Assembly: GCA_029204225.1 (NCBI GenBank) | Contig: CM055107.1 | Location: forward strand, 12,018,741 to 12,082,740 | Reading direction: 5' to 3' | DNA length: 64,000 bases | Source of the DNA: Diphasiastrum complanatum | Taxonomy: Eukaryota; Streptophyta; Lycopodiopsida; Lycopodiales; Lycopodiaceae | Made by a program: the position numbers and the translations under genes | In this document: in pieces, positions 1 through 11,031 of the stretch | Layout: the number at the start of each line of letters is the position of its first letter | Position numbering within the stretch: the stretch's first letter is position 1 | Notes under the pieces: model-generated | The model's database searches: none | What the model saw: only the letters and a program-made list of their open reading frames with translations | Told to the model about the DNA's origin: nothing

Positions 1-985
1 TATTTTTTATGTAAGTTTTGTAAAATCTCAAAGAAAAGGACTCATTTTGATCTACAAAAGATCAATAAGAGTGATTGGCAAACTTGAATGTTGATCAATC
101 TTCAAACTAGCATCTTATATTAGGTTTTACTTGACAATTTCTACAATCCAAGCAAGAACAGCCAAAGATAATGATCAAAATGGCTTCACACATGTGAAGT
201 GCAGCAAGTGTACGGCGGCCTACTAACAACAAATAAGTTTACTTATCAAATCTTAAGCATACATTCACAAAGAACTTGCTTAATAGAGTGGAAACACCAA
301 GATTGCTCCCAAATCAATCTTCCTCATCATTAGCCTCCAAATGGATCTCACATGGAACGATATACAGAATCTTCATAATCTCTCTCTAAGCCATATCCAG
401 CACGTGTGAGACATCTCATAGTGCTTACCCATATCCACTTTGGCTAAGATTTCACTAATTTGCCACATCATCATTGGTGGCTAGTGTTGACCTTCTAGAT
501 CTCCTACAATCTAGGAGATAACTCTTACACTTTAGGAGATTTGACATTTGACTCAAATGAAATCTATATACAATGGATCTAAACTTTATGCTTGACATTT
601 CGAAAGTGGGAGACCACTCCTACCCATGTGATATAGCATTTTTTTGCCACTAGAATGGTGCCAAGATGGCACAATACTACTAAACTAGTTTTTGGCCATT
701 TAACCACTAGTTTCAAATTAAATGAGGTGTACAACCTATATGATCTATCTAAATGACGTAGGCATAGATTTCACATGTGGGAATAGGCTCCACACATGTC
801 TAATGATGATAGGTACAAGTCATTATGGTATTTACAAGAATTTGATCAAGTTAGCTTTGCCAATATCTAATACTACTCCTCAAACCTAACTTGATAAAAG
901 CATGATGATCTTAAGCTTGACTCCATGAAAATTGGTCTTCAAATAGAAAGTGTCAAGGTTATAGCCCTTGCACAACACTCTAGGA
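1..985. other. AT-rich intergenic sequence
   Basis: I see no convincing coding sequence, splice structure or repeat array in this stretch. Short open frames are interrupted and match no family I recognise. Confidence 0.5.
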
Positions 986-989
986 ACAC

Positions 990-1060
990 AAATGGACGGG
1001 TAGCCAGTGGTAAGAGCACCCCACCGGAATGGGGGAGATCCTAGTTTCAATAAAGGATTA
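990..1060 (+). mobile_element. tRNA-derived SINE-like fragment
   Basis: A tRNA-like pol III promoter layout is visible. A box A-like segment (TAGCCAGTGGTAAGAGC, 1001-1017) is followed about 25 bp later by a degenerate box B-like segment (AGTTTCAATAA, 1043-1053; the consensus is GGTTCGANNCC). The intervening C/G-rich stretch resembles the anticodon-arm region of plant SINEs of the Au type. It is not a functional tRNA, because the acceptor and T arms do not pair. The family assignment is inference. Confidence 0.4.
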
Positions 1061-1695
1061 GTTAGAAACGAAGCAAAAATTTCCAAGGCCTTTTTTATCT
1101 TGATTGGAGATAACTTAGTTGCAAAATGATTTGGCTATTCTTTTTTCGATGCTAGAAAACCTTCGAGCTCAATTATGTGATTATATTCCTGTATTAATTG
1201 TTTTTGCTGAATGAGATTTAGGTAGAAGATGTTGATCTTGAGTATTTACTTGATGGGGATTGGGGATGAGAATTGGACATGAACTGCTTTTACTTTTAAG
1301 CAATTGGAGAATTTCAGACATTTCATGGCAAGGTTAATTGCCAGAGAATAAAAGTTGTCTATTGTGTTTTACCTGATGATCAAGTAGAAATTAGTGCCGG
1401 GAACATGTTGGTTGCTACTTCTTAGACAGAGAAAATCATTCAAGTCTGAGTTTGAGTTCTACTAGTTTGATCAACAAGACTCTATCTTGTTGATGCCACT
1501 TTTTTGTTCCCTTGTACACTTCTTTTTTATGCATGAAGACTGGATCAGACATGGCTTGCTGGCATGACTGCAGGGCAAGGATCTGAACAATTCGGCTGCA
1601 GGCTGTGAAGAGTTGGGTATGACGGTTCGCAGCTGTGGATAGTTGGGCTGCAGGCTCGAGGGAAGAACCAGCTTGCTAAGGAGCTTGTTGAGAAA
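1061..1695. other. Intergenic, nothing recognised
   Basis: No coding homology or clear repeat was seen apart from short GGGCTGCAGGCT-type echoes near 1590-1660. Confidence 0.4.
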
Positions 1696-1758
1696 TTGTG
1701 CTCACAGGGAAAGGATCAACAAGCCATGGGCTTGTTGATCCTTTCCCTGTGAGCACAA
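1696..1758. repeat. Perfect 30-bp inverted repeat with 3-nt spacer
   Basis: The arms at 1696-1725 and 1729-1758 are exact reverse complements separated by ATG. The centre AAGCCATGGGCTT recurs in diverged form near 1979-2000 and 3027-3090. The loop is too short for an ordinary microRNA precursor; a cruciform-forming palindrome is more likely. Confidence 0.85.
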
Positions 1759-2115
1759 ATCCATTCCTTGGTAGCTGCTAAGGCACAAAAAAATCTGCCC
1801 CTTGCCCTGGCCGGACTGTTTAATGCACACAACTGTCCACCGATCTTGATGCAAACTTCGTCTTTCATTATCAGAGTTAAGAAGCTGCTGCTGAAAGATT
1901 GGGGTGGTTGAGAAAAAATCATAAATAGCATTTCTCTCTTGTAGACGAAAGAGTACTCACAGGGATCGGATCGGCAAGCCATGGGTGTGTTGATCCTTTC
2001 CCTTTGAGCTGACCAGGACAAACAAAAATTTGCCCTAGCCAGACTGTTTAATGCACACAACTGAGAGAGTGTTGCCATCTAATGATCTTGCAAACTTTTC
2101 TGTCTTTCATCAACA
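1723..2115. repeat. Diverged direct duplication of about 140 bp
   Basis: Unit 1 (about 1723-1875) and unit 2 (about 1977-2115) share, in order, the CCATGGG..TTGATCCTTTCCCT block, a TGCCC..GCC block, GACTGTTTAATGCACACAACT, and a CTTG..GCAAACTT..GTCTTTCAT block. They are offset by about 254 bp, with small indels between the blocks. The function is unknown. Confidence 0.7.
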
Positions 2116-2200
2116 AGAGAAGTGGGTGGCCTTATAGAGCAATCAGTTTTGTGGTGAATTCTTATGTTCGTTTGCTGTTATCAGGAAGATGTTTCCATAT

Positions 2201-2332
2201 TTATGTGTATATTAGGCTACTCTTTACCGATTTTTGCGCCAACTATTGTTGTGTTCACTTATTTATTTATGTGTATATTAGGCTACTCTTTACCGATTTT
2301 TGTGCAACCTATTGTTGTGTTCACTTATTTCC
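2201..2332. repeat. 66-bp tandem duplication (two copies)
   Basis: Units 2201-2266 and 2267-2332 begin TTATGTGTATATTAGGCTAC and are nearly identical. The period is a multiple of three, so an open frame across it carries a 22-residue repeat, but nothing else suggests a real protein. Confidence 0.85.
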
Positions 2333-2340
2333 TTGTGGTG

Positions 2341-2840
2341 ACCAAGTACTACGCACTTTTTTGGGTTTGTACTCACTACAGCTGGACTCCCTCTTGGGAT
2401 GCTAGCACACAAGGGAGAGAAAAAATCCTCTGTTTCAAGAAGAGGTACTTACCAAGACTGGAGTGATAGAAGGACACAGCTGATACGTTACTGTTGCAAC
2501 AATGTCAGGAATTTTTTCAAAGATTGTTCAAATGAAGATCATGGGGGGCTATTAGGCAATGTTGCTGAAGCAGATGAAATGGCTAACACGCCACACTTAT
2601 GGAGGGTAAATTAGAAGCAAAAAACTGATGTTTTGCAGGCTTCAGAGGGAAGTTCCACTTTGTAAGATGGTACTTAGACTCGGCAATAATCTTGCACATG
2701 ATCTTTGAAAGATCAGCTTTCATAACATTCAAGACCTTGGAACCTGGAAAGGATGTGATAGAAGGAGACAAAGACGTACTCAAGGGCATTAGACTGGGTC
2801 AGTTTCATTTTAATTAGGAGACAGACACAGGGTCAAAAAG
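2341..2840. other. Intergenic, upstream of copia scrap
   Basis: No recognisable gene. The last 80 bp may belong to the same decayed copia element as the next feature, but I could not read a convincing frame. Confidence 0.35.
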
Positions 2841-2902
2841 ATTTTCTATGTGCCAAAACTAGCAAAGAACTTGCTATATATAAGTATCATGATAGACATG
2901 GA
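2841..2902 (+). pseudogene. Ty1/copia gag-pol scrap (YVPxLAKNLLxIS motif)
   Basis: Reading from 2841 gives a short frame with FYVPKLAKNLLYIS followed by MID. This matches the conserved segment between the copia aspartic protease and the pre-integrase domain, usually VLYVPxLxxNLLSVS. Only about 20 codons remain and the flanks are out of frame. It is a relic and not functional. Confidence 0.6.
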
Positions 2903-3025
2903 AAGGAAATCAGATCATTCACTCTGGTTGCTTTATTGAGAAAATGGAAAAATAGTGGGATAAAACCCAATATGGTGGACTGTACCAACTACCACAGCAG
3001 AGGGGAAGAAAGATGCTCACAAGAA

Positions 3026-3090
3026 TTTGATTAGCAAGACATGGGCTTGTTGATCACCGACAATTAGCAAGCCCATGGCTTGTTGATCTG
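3026..3090. repeat. Imperfect palindrome, GGGCTTGTTGATC family
   Basis: GCAAGACATGGGCTTGTTGATC is followed about 15 bp later by GCAAGCCCATGGCTTGTTGATC. These are two more copies of the palindromic core seen at 1720-1740 and 1979-2000. Confidence 0.7.
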
Positions 3091-5055
3091 ATCCTTGGCA
3101 GCGGCTAGCGCATGGATCAACAATAGTCTTAAAATTTACAATCTTAAAGAACTATTTCAGCAACAATGCTTATCAAGATATCTGCAAATCGTTGTTGATG
3201 GTTGCTTCAAAAGCTCTTGATCTTCCACTGAGCTGAATAGTTCAACTATATTGCTTCTGCCTCTCTATCCTTCTTGCATGGTTATCTCTCTATAATCAAT
3301 GTTTATCCATATCAAAACAAGAAGTTGGTAATGACAATGATTGAAACAAGATGAGATGAAGATCATGTCTATCCAAGATTGCAAGATTTGATAGAGTTGC
3401 TTGAGAAATAATAGAACTCTAAAAGAACAGAATGAGTTGTTTGTCATTGAGAGTTTCTGTTTGTCATTGAGAGTTTTGATAGTGATGCATCTGGAATGAC
3501 ATACAATGTTACAATTTCAAAAGACCCCCTCTTGCACATGCATGGATTTCTAGAAAAATATTGCTATCACATGTAAGAGTATGTATTTTGTTTACTTGAG
3601 ATTAAAGGGCTTGGATGTGAATGAAAACATGTTTATTCACCAACCAATCCTAAGTCAACAATAGTTGATCCACATGATGTCATGGTCTTGACATTTTAAG
3701 GTTGCTAGTTGTAATGCAAACGATTACAATGTGCCATTCTCTTTTTTAATTCAAGTCTACAGAAAGTTTCAAAGCTCCAAATTGGTTGTTTGAGTGAGAT
3801 TTTAAAATATAGGATATAGAGTAAAAGTATATATATGTTATTGTTGTTATATTTGCACTATTTCACATCTTTATAGATGCACAAGTTTCAATAACAATAA
3901 AGGTATATAGTCATTGTTTTGAAAGAATTTTTCCTAAATGTTCCATTATTTTATATCAAAATAATTACCACGATCTCCAATATTCATAAAAAATAAAAAA
4001 TAAAAAAATAAAAAAAATAATTAAAAAAAAAAACTTGCAAAACTCACATAAATTTACTCACAAAATGCAAAATCCCTTGTATCAATGATAAAAATATATT
4101 TAGAATCCTTCAAAATATGGAAAATCATAGGGGGATAGACATAGGCCGAGTTGTTTAACAAAGATTTCATAGACTGCTTGAGAATCACTACAAGGGCCAT
4201 TATGGATTGAAGTCATAAATAGTTTTGTAAACTAAGGAATGAGTCTAGAGAAAATAGCCCAATTTAACATAATATTAAGCTCATTACTTGCATTTCAGAT
4301 GAAAAATACTAAAACATTTTCTAAGAAATTCCAACTTCCACATTTCGTAGCAAAAAAAGCAACTAGATTATGACGTAAAAGAACTTCATCAATGTTGATA
4401 TTCTCAATTAGATTAGGTAGGAAAATTGTCTTGAAAAATTATTTCCAATTTTTTGAAGTGATAAGAAAGAAGCACGTGGAATAGTTTCGTTAGCCCTTCT
4501 ATGACATGCAAACATCTGAGACACAAAATATTTTTGTTAACTTGCTAATTGTTGGCAAATCCACCTATAAGATTTTTCATTCTTGCGTTTCCTAGTTGCA
4601 ATGTACTTGATGCAGTTGTACTTTCGACGTCAAATATGTTTCTTATCATGTGTATCACATTTGTGGAGACAAATATCTAAAGGAATAGTAGGTTGAGTAG
4701 AGGAGTTTTTGTAGGATGTCAAAGGGATGACTCGATTGAACATACATATTTGCAATAACATTACTTGCATCCGTGGAGTATCTTTTAAAGTAATCTAGTA
4801 GAATGGTTAGGTAAGGGGTGGATGTTGTCATTTCCATCATCCCAAGCATGAGCTCCTTTTGTTTTGAGTTTCATGGATGTAATCCTTTTTATATGGCCAC
4901 ATGGAGTGGAGTTTAACTAAGAATTCTTGCGTGCTAAATATCTTCATTTCTTATGTGGTTTTATGTGTTCTGAGCAAAACGAGTAAATGTGGAGTTTTTT
5001 TTGTGACATACAACCACATTCAACAAAGAGGATGTGGACTGATTGATTCCCTGAC

Positions 5056-5060
<5 letters not shown>
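3091..5060. other. AT-rich stretch; faint PPR-like relic on minus strand
   Basis: Mostly noncoding. On the minus strand about 4390-4150 reads as a frame containing NLVAFFATKCGSWNFLENVL, and 4780-4660 contains DASNVIANMYVQ. Both loosely resemble pentatricopeptide (PPR) repeats of the NxLVxxYxKCG type. Stops and the lack of further repeats make this only a possible relic. Confidence 0.25.

Positions 5061-5141
<81 letters not shown>
5061..5141. repeat. (CT)n microsatellite, ~81 bp
   Basis: Uninterrupted CT dinucleotides. Frames through it (Ser-Leu or Glu-Arg runs) are artefacts. Confidence 0.97.
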
Positions 5142-5144
<3 letters not shown>

Positions 5145-5283
5145 GAGCTCTAACAACCAAGAATAACAAGCATGAACCTTCTTTGTTGTTGGTGACCCAT
5201 TGAAACATGATGGCTTGTGTTCCTACACACTAAGCTCGAACAATAAGCAATGAAGGTGATCTCTATGTATCTGCCATGTTATA

Positions 5284-5303
5284 GCATGCATGCATGCATG
5301 CAT
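5284..5303. repeat. (GCAT)n microsatellite
   Basis: About five GCAT units immediately precede a 71-bp tandem duplication. Confidence 0.85.
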
Positions 5304-5306
5304 ATT

Positions 5307-5448
5307 AAGAAGCATGGATAGGAAGATAGTCTACAATCACGACATACAAGATGACAAACTACAACTGTTGGGATAACAAGAAGCATTGGTAGGAAGATAG
5401 TCTACAATCACGACATACAAGACAACAAACTACAATTGTTAAGGTAGC
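5307..5448. repeat. 71-bp tandem duplication (two copies)
   Basis: Units 5307-5377 and 5378-5448 both start AAGAAGCAT and share AGGAAGATAGTCTACAATCA plus CGACATACAAG. They differ at a handful of positions. Confidence 0.85.
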
Positions 5449-5711
5449 AAGTCCCAACTAGAGATTGCATGCATTGATGCTAGCACAAACATTTGCAACA
5501 TCATATTCATGATTGTAATTGAAGCCTTTCATTTCATAACGATGTTGCAATGGCCCACCAAACCAAATACATAACAAATGTGATGTCAAACGGTAAACAC
5601 TAAAAGTTTTTTTATCCTTGTAAATGCAGCACACCCAAAGTTTTGGGCTGATTTTGGAAAGTCATGCTATGTATGCTAGATAGACCCTTGGAACTCTACC
5701 TATGGGGGTAA

Positions 5712-5715
<4 letters not shown>

Positions 5716-5767
<52 letters not shown>
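5716..5767. repeat. (GA)n microsatellite, ~52 bp
   Basis: Uninterrupted GA dinucleotides. Confidence 0.97.
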
Positions 5768-5771
<4 letters not shown>

Positions 5772-6111
5772 TGTGCAACACCCTTAAAACCAATGGTAGT
5801 TCCTTGTAAGTTGAGTTTTGGAAGAGCAAAATTCTCCCTTGACTAAGTAAACACATAGTTTTGCTTGCGTAAGGAAGGCTGATTTCAGGTTACTTAAAGC
5901 AAAAAACCATTAAGTGTGAGAATTGTGTACATTTGTGTACAATTGCACAAAGCATATTTTCTACAAGTACTAGTGTAAATATACTCTAAGAAGCTTTTTT
6001 TACAAGTTTGTATGAAGACTGAGAGCATTCAAGGATAAAGGTAATCAAAAGATAGTTCTAGGTAGAGAGATCATTTGTGGTGGAGAAATCAATTGGAGAG
6101 GGTGGAGAGCG

Positions 6112-6128
6112 CCCCCCCCCCCCCCCCC

Positions 6129-6162
<34 letters not shown>
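6112..6162. repeat. Poly(C) tract, 17C-T-33C
   Basis: A 51-bp run of C is broken by a single T at 6129. Frames across it (poly-Pro or poly-Gly) are artefacts. The exact length should be treated as uncertain because sequencers miscount such runs. Confidence 0.95.
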
Positions 6163-6503
6163 TTCCCTACATTCTCATTCTTGATTGCTCGATAGTATTG
6201 TCTCTTCCATTTATGCTCATTGCATTTAATTATTTCCATACTTTAAAGTGTTCTTCTTGTTGTCCTGAATTATAGATCCAGTCTGCCATTCTCTAGGATC
6301 ATAATTCTTAATCATTTGGAGATCCAAATTGTGTAGATCATTGTACATCTATCCGTACACTTTCTGAAGTGTTTTTTATGCATTTTGATGATCTTGTTGA
6401 ATCTTCTAGCTTGCTGCCACAGCCACATACAGATCTGGATCAGATGTCTCCAAGCCGATTGCTCAAGATCTTTTTACATCAAGCTTCAAAGTGATTTTAT
6501 GCT

Positions 6504-6633
6504 TGCATGTTCTTGCATGAAGTCCTGCAGGAACTCCTAGACCTTGCATGGTCAGTGCATGCTCTTGCATGTTGTTGCATGAGCTTGCATGTTGCTTAAA
6601 CGTTCTTGCATGTCAATGCATGTTAATTGCATG
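6504..6633. repeat. Cluster of about ten TGCATG motifs
   Basis: TGCATG, mostly as TTGCATG, occurs about ten times in 130 bp at irregular spacing. CATGCA is the core of the plant RY/Sph element bound by B3 factors. No gene start is visible nearby, so a regulatory role is speculative and degenerate tandem amplification is equally possible. Confidence 0.7.
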
Positions 6634-7007
6634 TGGTCTTTTAAGCCTCGAGGCAACTTGTGGGCTTATTAGATCCAAGATCCTCGAGCTTCCGCTAAAC
6701 TTTGGTGTCTAGAATTGTGTTTTTACATGCTCTAGGCCACCCCGATTTGTAGCAAATAGAAGCAACAACCATATCTTAAACTGAACAATTGATGAATCAT
6801 CAGAGGGATTTCCATGAAGCCAAATGCAATAATGCTTTGTCCAGATAATCAAACATTATGTGATCATTATCTTGAACTTTCATTTGATATGAAGTTATTA
6901 ATTTTTAAGCTGTTTACCAAAATAATTTTTTTCCAAGTGGCTCCCCAAGGTTATTATGTATTTGATGCTTAGAAGCCCGTTCAAAATGGGTTGGAACGTT
7001 CCGTTCC

Positions 7008-7025
7008 GTACGTTCCGGAACGTAC
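7008..7025. repeat. 18-bp perfect palindrome GTACGTTCCGGAACGTAC
   Basis: Perfectly self-complementary around TTCCGGAA. It is preceded by GGAACGTTCCGTTCC and followed by GGAACGAGTTC, so the stretch from about 6993 to 7041 is rich in GTTCC/GGAAC. A related palindrome is at 7581-7604. Confidence 0.9.
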
Positions 7026-7580
7026 TGGGTCGGAACGAGTTCATGTAAAAAAGAAACAAGGCATCAAAGTGCCACTTGCTGGCCGTGATCTTCCTTCTTC
7101 CCACTAAGGGATGCTTATAATGCATTGAGTACACTACAGATCAGAAATCGATTTGAAATCATTGTTCAAGACATAGGTTCAAGACAAGACATATCCGAGC
7201 TAGAATCGCTGTATCTTGATACATTGAATACAATCATCAGAGGAAAGAGGCTGCCAACCACTGGCCTACATTCCAAAGACTTAACACGTTGATCTTGAGT
7301 GGCTTTCACCACAACACAAATTTAAATCAAGAAATTGCCTTGAAAAAAAGTGACTACATTGCTTACAAAAATGTTGTTTTTGCCATTTGCTATTACGTTT
7401 GCTGCTTTCAGTTGTAGTGTACGCACTTTTTTGGACATTCATGGTAGGATATTTGTGATCCAAGCTCAGGCTTTCTAGCAAAGTTTTTGATGTTGATAAG
7501 AAAATAGGTTATCTTTGTATCTAAATAGGACAACGCTATGTATCTTTTTAAAAATGGTATTTTTTGAAAAAAAAAATTGG

Positions 7581-7604
7581 GAGTCCCGTTCCGGAACGGG
7601 ACTC
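7581..7604. repeat. 24-bp perfect palindrome centred on TTCCGGAA
   Basis: GAGTCCCGTTCC is followed directly by its reverse complement. It shares the GTTCCGGAAC core with 7008-7025, and GCCGGAACGGAAC recurs at about 7978. The three sites may be subterminal repeats of a nonautonomous DNA transposon, but I found no terminal inverted repeats or target duplication. Confidence 0.9.
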
Positions 7605-9652
7605 GCAAAAAAAGATTTGATGCAAGTATGATGTGAATATTATAAAAGGAAAGGGAACAAGATTTCCTTGTAAATATGCTGACTTTATGCTCAAGTATGA
7701 GGCAATTACATTTTTTTATAATACCAAGTTCACGTCCACATGCACATAAAGTTCTATATTTATTACAATAAAATCAGAGGATATAGTAACACAAATATGA
7801 ACTACGACCATGGCATGCACGAGGTTTTAAAATCATTTAAATTTCACAAAAAACATCTTCAATTCCAGCTATTATGGATGATATCAATGAGAATCTGTTT
7901 ACATCTAGACTTCAGCACTACTACGTTCTTTAAGCAGCTTTCTAAATTTAAGGATGCATATCATAAAACTTTACTTGCCGGAACGGAACAAGATTAATAA
8001 TAGAAAACGATGCATATAATTGTTCATTTCATTGAACAGATGATTATTTTTCTCTCTCTTGTATGAATCAAGACTACTTTCCAAATTGTACGTCCACTTT
8101 TGAAAATAGGCTTTAGTTATGTCCAATAAATCATTTTCTGTGACATGATTTCATGGCTTATCATCTACATTACAAAGTTGTTGTTGGTACAACTATTAGC
8201 TTGCAGGTATCTATAGGTCAGTCTGTTTGCCTACTGCATGGATCCACTCTCTTTGTTGAGATTAATCTGTTTTTCTTTTTGTAGCAGTACAGGGTCTTAG
8301 ATTATACCCTGGGCCTATTGACTCATGACATCAGGCCCAATACATTCCAATGAAGAGGCTCTCAACATGCTGTTGCATAATATGCTAACCATAAGAAAAT
8401 ATCTCAACCATATTTTAACTAGAGTTCCAAACTTTACCTTCTAGTTAATTTTTCAATTCTTCTTGGAAAAAGTGTAATTCAATGGTGGAAAATAAAAGAT
8501 TATCCACTCCCCATTTTTACTGCTGTGCATAGTACTAGCAGTGTAAAAATGCTGCTACCGGGGTTTGTACCACCACATTTCCTGCTAACAGATGAACGGC
8601 AAATTTTTCAGGTTCATGTATGCTATGCATTATTGAGGGAGATGGCTTGTAGCAATCATTGATTTCTGCATTCTGCATGCAGGATAACTTCTCCTCAACA
8701 AATGTTTCAACACAAGGTCAGGTACCTCAAGTTTTAGCAGCTGGCTTCAAATTTTCTTCTTATGAGTATGGTAGTGTTAAAAACCGTAAAAACTGCTTGA
8801 TGTAGCAATGCCAAATTTACAAGATGAGAATGTCTTTGACAGTTTGACCAGTGCTCAGCACTGCACTTTGCTTGGAATTATGTACACATCATTAATACTG
8901 TAGGCTGTTAAGTCTCGGAGGGGTACCTATATATAGAAGACATGTGATCTTTAACTCTATGGAGTCCACCCATAAAGTCTTAGGCCATTGACTCCACCAT
9001 GCAAAGCACAGACTATATGCTACGACATGCATCCATCTGCTCATTGACAAAAGTGTTTCTCAGATGAAAGCTATCAGAAGTTTGTTCTAAAAAATGGGCT
9101 GTTCCCTTCAAAGCACTGGTTACAAACAGCATTAACTTTGATGCCGAAGTTTGAGAGCTTAGATACATAAAAAATGATCATTGAACTACAATCGCTAAAA
9201 GTTGAACTCTTCACCTTTTTAGAGAACTGAAGATCCAAGTGTGACTAGTCAAGAGGCATCAGTCCAAAGTATCGCAGACAAGATGACAAAATGCACAGTA
9301 TCATTGTGCTATAGTTGTACCCACAGAGTCAACATGGAAATGAACTGAAAGCATTTTGTTGCTTATGGGCAAAATCTTCTCAGCCAAAATCTGCACATTT
9401 TACAATGAATCCACTACAATCCTTAATATTGAACTTCACTCTTGAGCAGGAATATCATATCAGCAAGAAGCAGTGCGAAAAGATGGCATATGCATAGGAG
9501 TTAATTCATATTTCTTTCTGTGGCTAGTCCTCCAAAATCCTTAAGAATGTACAGCAAATTATAAGCAAAAACCAGTTTTTAAGAAACTCTTAACATTTCT
9601 GCACACAAATCTTTGTGATGTCCCACTTGCTGTCTTGCTCATCTTCATGTGG

Positions 9653-9654
<2 letters not shown>
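7605..9654. other. Intergenic, no gene recognised
   Basis: AT-rich with scattered short frames. One short stretch (about 8683-8714) is flanked by CATGCAG and GTCAGGTACC and could be an isolated exon, but nothing identifies it. No repeats of note were seen apart from GGAACGG at 7980. Confidence 0.35.

Positions 9655-9711
<57 letters not shown>
9655..9711. repeat. (CT)n microsatellite, ~57 bp
   Basis: Uninterrupted CT dinucleotides. Confidence 0.97.
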
Positions 9712-9713
<2 letters not shown>

Positions 9714-10311
9714 AAACTTCTGGATTCAATATAGAAGTGGACACTGCTAGTAACACCACTTCTAATTTGGGCGAGTAAAACTTACAGATATGTAAGCAGG
9801 ATGTGACTTGAAGTCATGTAAAGCTTTCCCTAGGATACACAAACAGCAGCTCTCAGTAAACACTGGTCTACAAAATTGCCAGCAAGTTTTTACATTAGTA
9901 GAAGCAACTTAAAACACTCTCCTTGGAAAAGTTGATTTCCAGAAGAAACTTTTGTTACACTGTGCTGCACTGCAAAATTACATTCAATCGAATTACATTG
10001 GAAACAAAGCATGACTTAACTCTAAAGATAATAGTTCCAATGTAGCGTAATCGATAAAAGGGTTCTGAATGATAGTTACACCATCACAGAATAACATGCC
10101 AAATTGAACAATAGAACTACAAACTGTCAAAGAATAATGAATCTCCTTATTAATAAGATTTTAAGAACAGGTTGCCTTGCACACTCTCCTCCAAAGGAAT
10201 ATTACCGTATCTTAGTTCTCTCTCAAAAAAGCTCACAATCTCTATCATGAAAGGCTACTAAATAAGGGGACCCATTCAGGACAATTAAAGTCTCCAGTTT
10301 CCCAGTTTCTC

Positions 10312-10460
10312 TTTAGGGTTGGGTGTCCAAACGTTAGTCTCTTTCCTGAAAATGCAGTTGGGTAGTTGACCCATGGTCCAAATACAATTATTAATATTTG
10401 AGGTTCACGGATAATCAACAAAGCCCCAGGTAGGAGATTCAGAAGCAACAAGCACCAACA
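10312..10460. repeat. Dispersed repeat, copy 1 (copy 2 at 16266-16425)
   Basis: It shares with 16266-16425, in the same order, TTAGGGTTGG, TCCTGRAAATGCAGTTGG, GGYCCAAATACAAT and AGGGTTCA-like blocks. The two copies are direct repeats about 5.95 kb apart and bracket the gypsy debris at 10.9-16.2 kb. They could be LTR remnants of one larger element, or two copies of an unrelated repeat. Confidence 0.6.
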
Positions 10461-10647
10461 TGGTGGCACACACACTAGTCTCAATTCACTGCAAAGTCTG
10501 ATTGGTTTATTCTGATGACGTAATGGATACCTTGTGATTATTCTGCCCCTTTTTTGAACATCTTAAAAAGCAGAATAGACATGTGTTTTTTTTAAATGAA
10601 TGTGCTGTGCTTTCCATCCTGCGCGTCAGGCGTCAGGTGTACAGCTG

Positions 10648-10655
10648 CCACGTGG
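10648..10655. promoter_or_regulatory. Isolated G-box CCACGTGG
   Basis: GCCACGTGGCA is a perfect plant G-box/ABRE-type palindrome. No gene start is recognised next to it, so this is a sequence match only. Confidence 0.35.
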
Positions 10656-11031
10656 CATTTTCAGACTAGTCAATCAGAGTCAAAGTGCTCATTATGCCTC
10701 ATAAGGTACATGTGGAAAAAGTCGTACCCATTACGCAATGGAAGGCACCAGGCAGAATGTCCTCTGCCCGGCACCTTCCATAGTACGTATTGATTTAAAG
10801 TTTCAACATGGTTTCTCATACTATGCACTTGAAATTCGTTTTTCAGCTCTTAGTACAACATGAATTTCTTGCCAACCAGTCAATATGTACCTTTGTTGGT
10901 GTCAAATTAAGTTTTGGGTTTTATTCTGTGTAGTAGTACCGTTTCCCTCAATCCTACCAAAGTTCAAGCTATTACATGTTGACCTACACCTACTAACGTC
11001 CATATTGTATGTATGTTTTGAGGCCTTATGT

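Noticed and set aside
1696-1758. MicroRNA precursor
   Set aside because: A perfect 30-bp stem with a 3-nt loop is too short and too perfect; a palindrome or repeat explains it better.
4944-5208. Open frames of Ser-Leu or Glu-Arg repeats across the CT tract (also at 5662-5856, 9559-9759 and 59433-59705)
   Set aside because: They exist only because dinucleotide repeats cannot encode stops; the flanks show no coding character.
6045-6275. Poly-Gly and poly-Pro frames at the C tract
   Set aside because: Homopolymer artefact on both strands.
8683-8714. Isolated plus-strand exon with good splice signals
   Set aside because: Too short, with no partner exons and no recognisable product.
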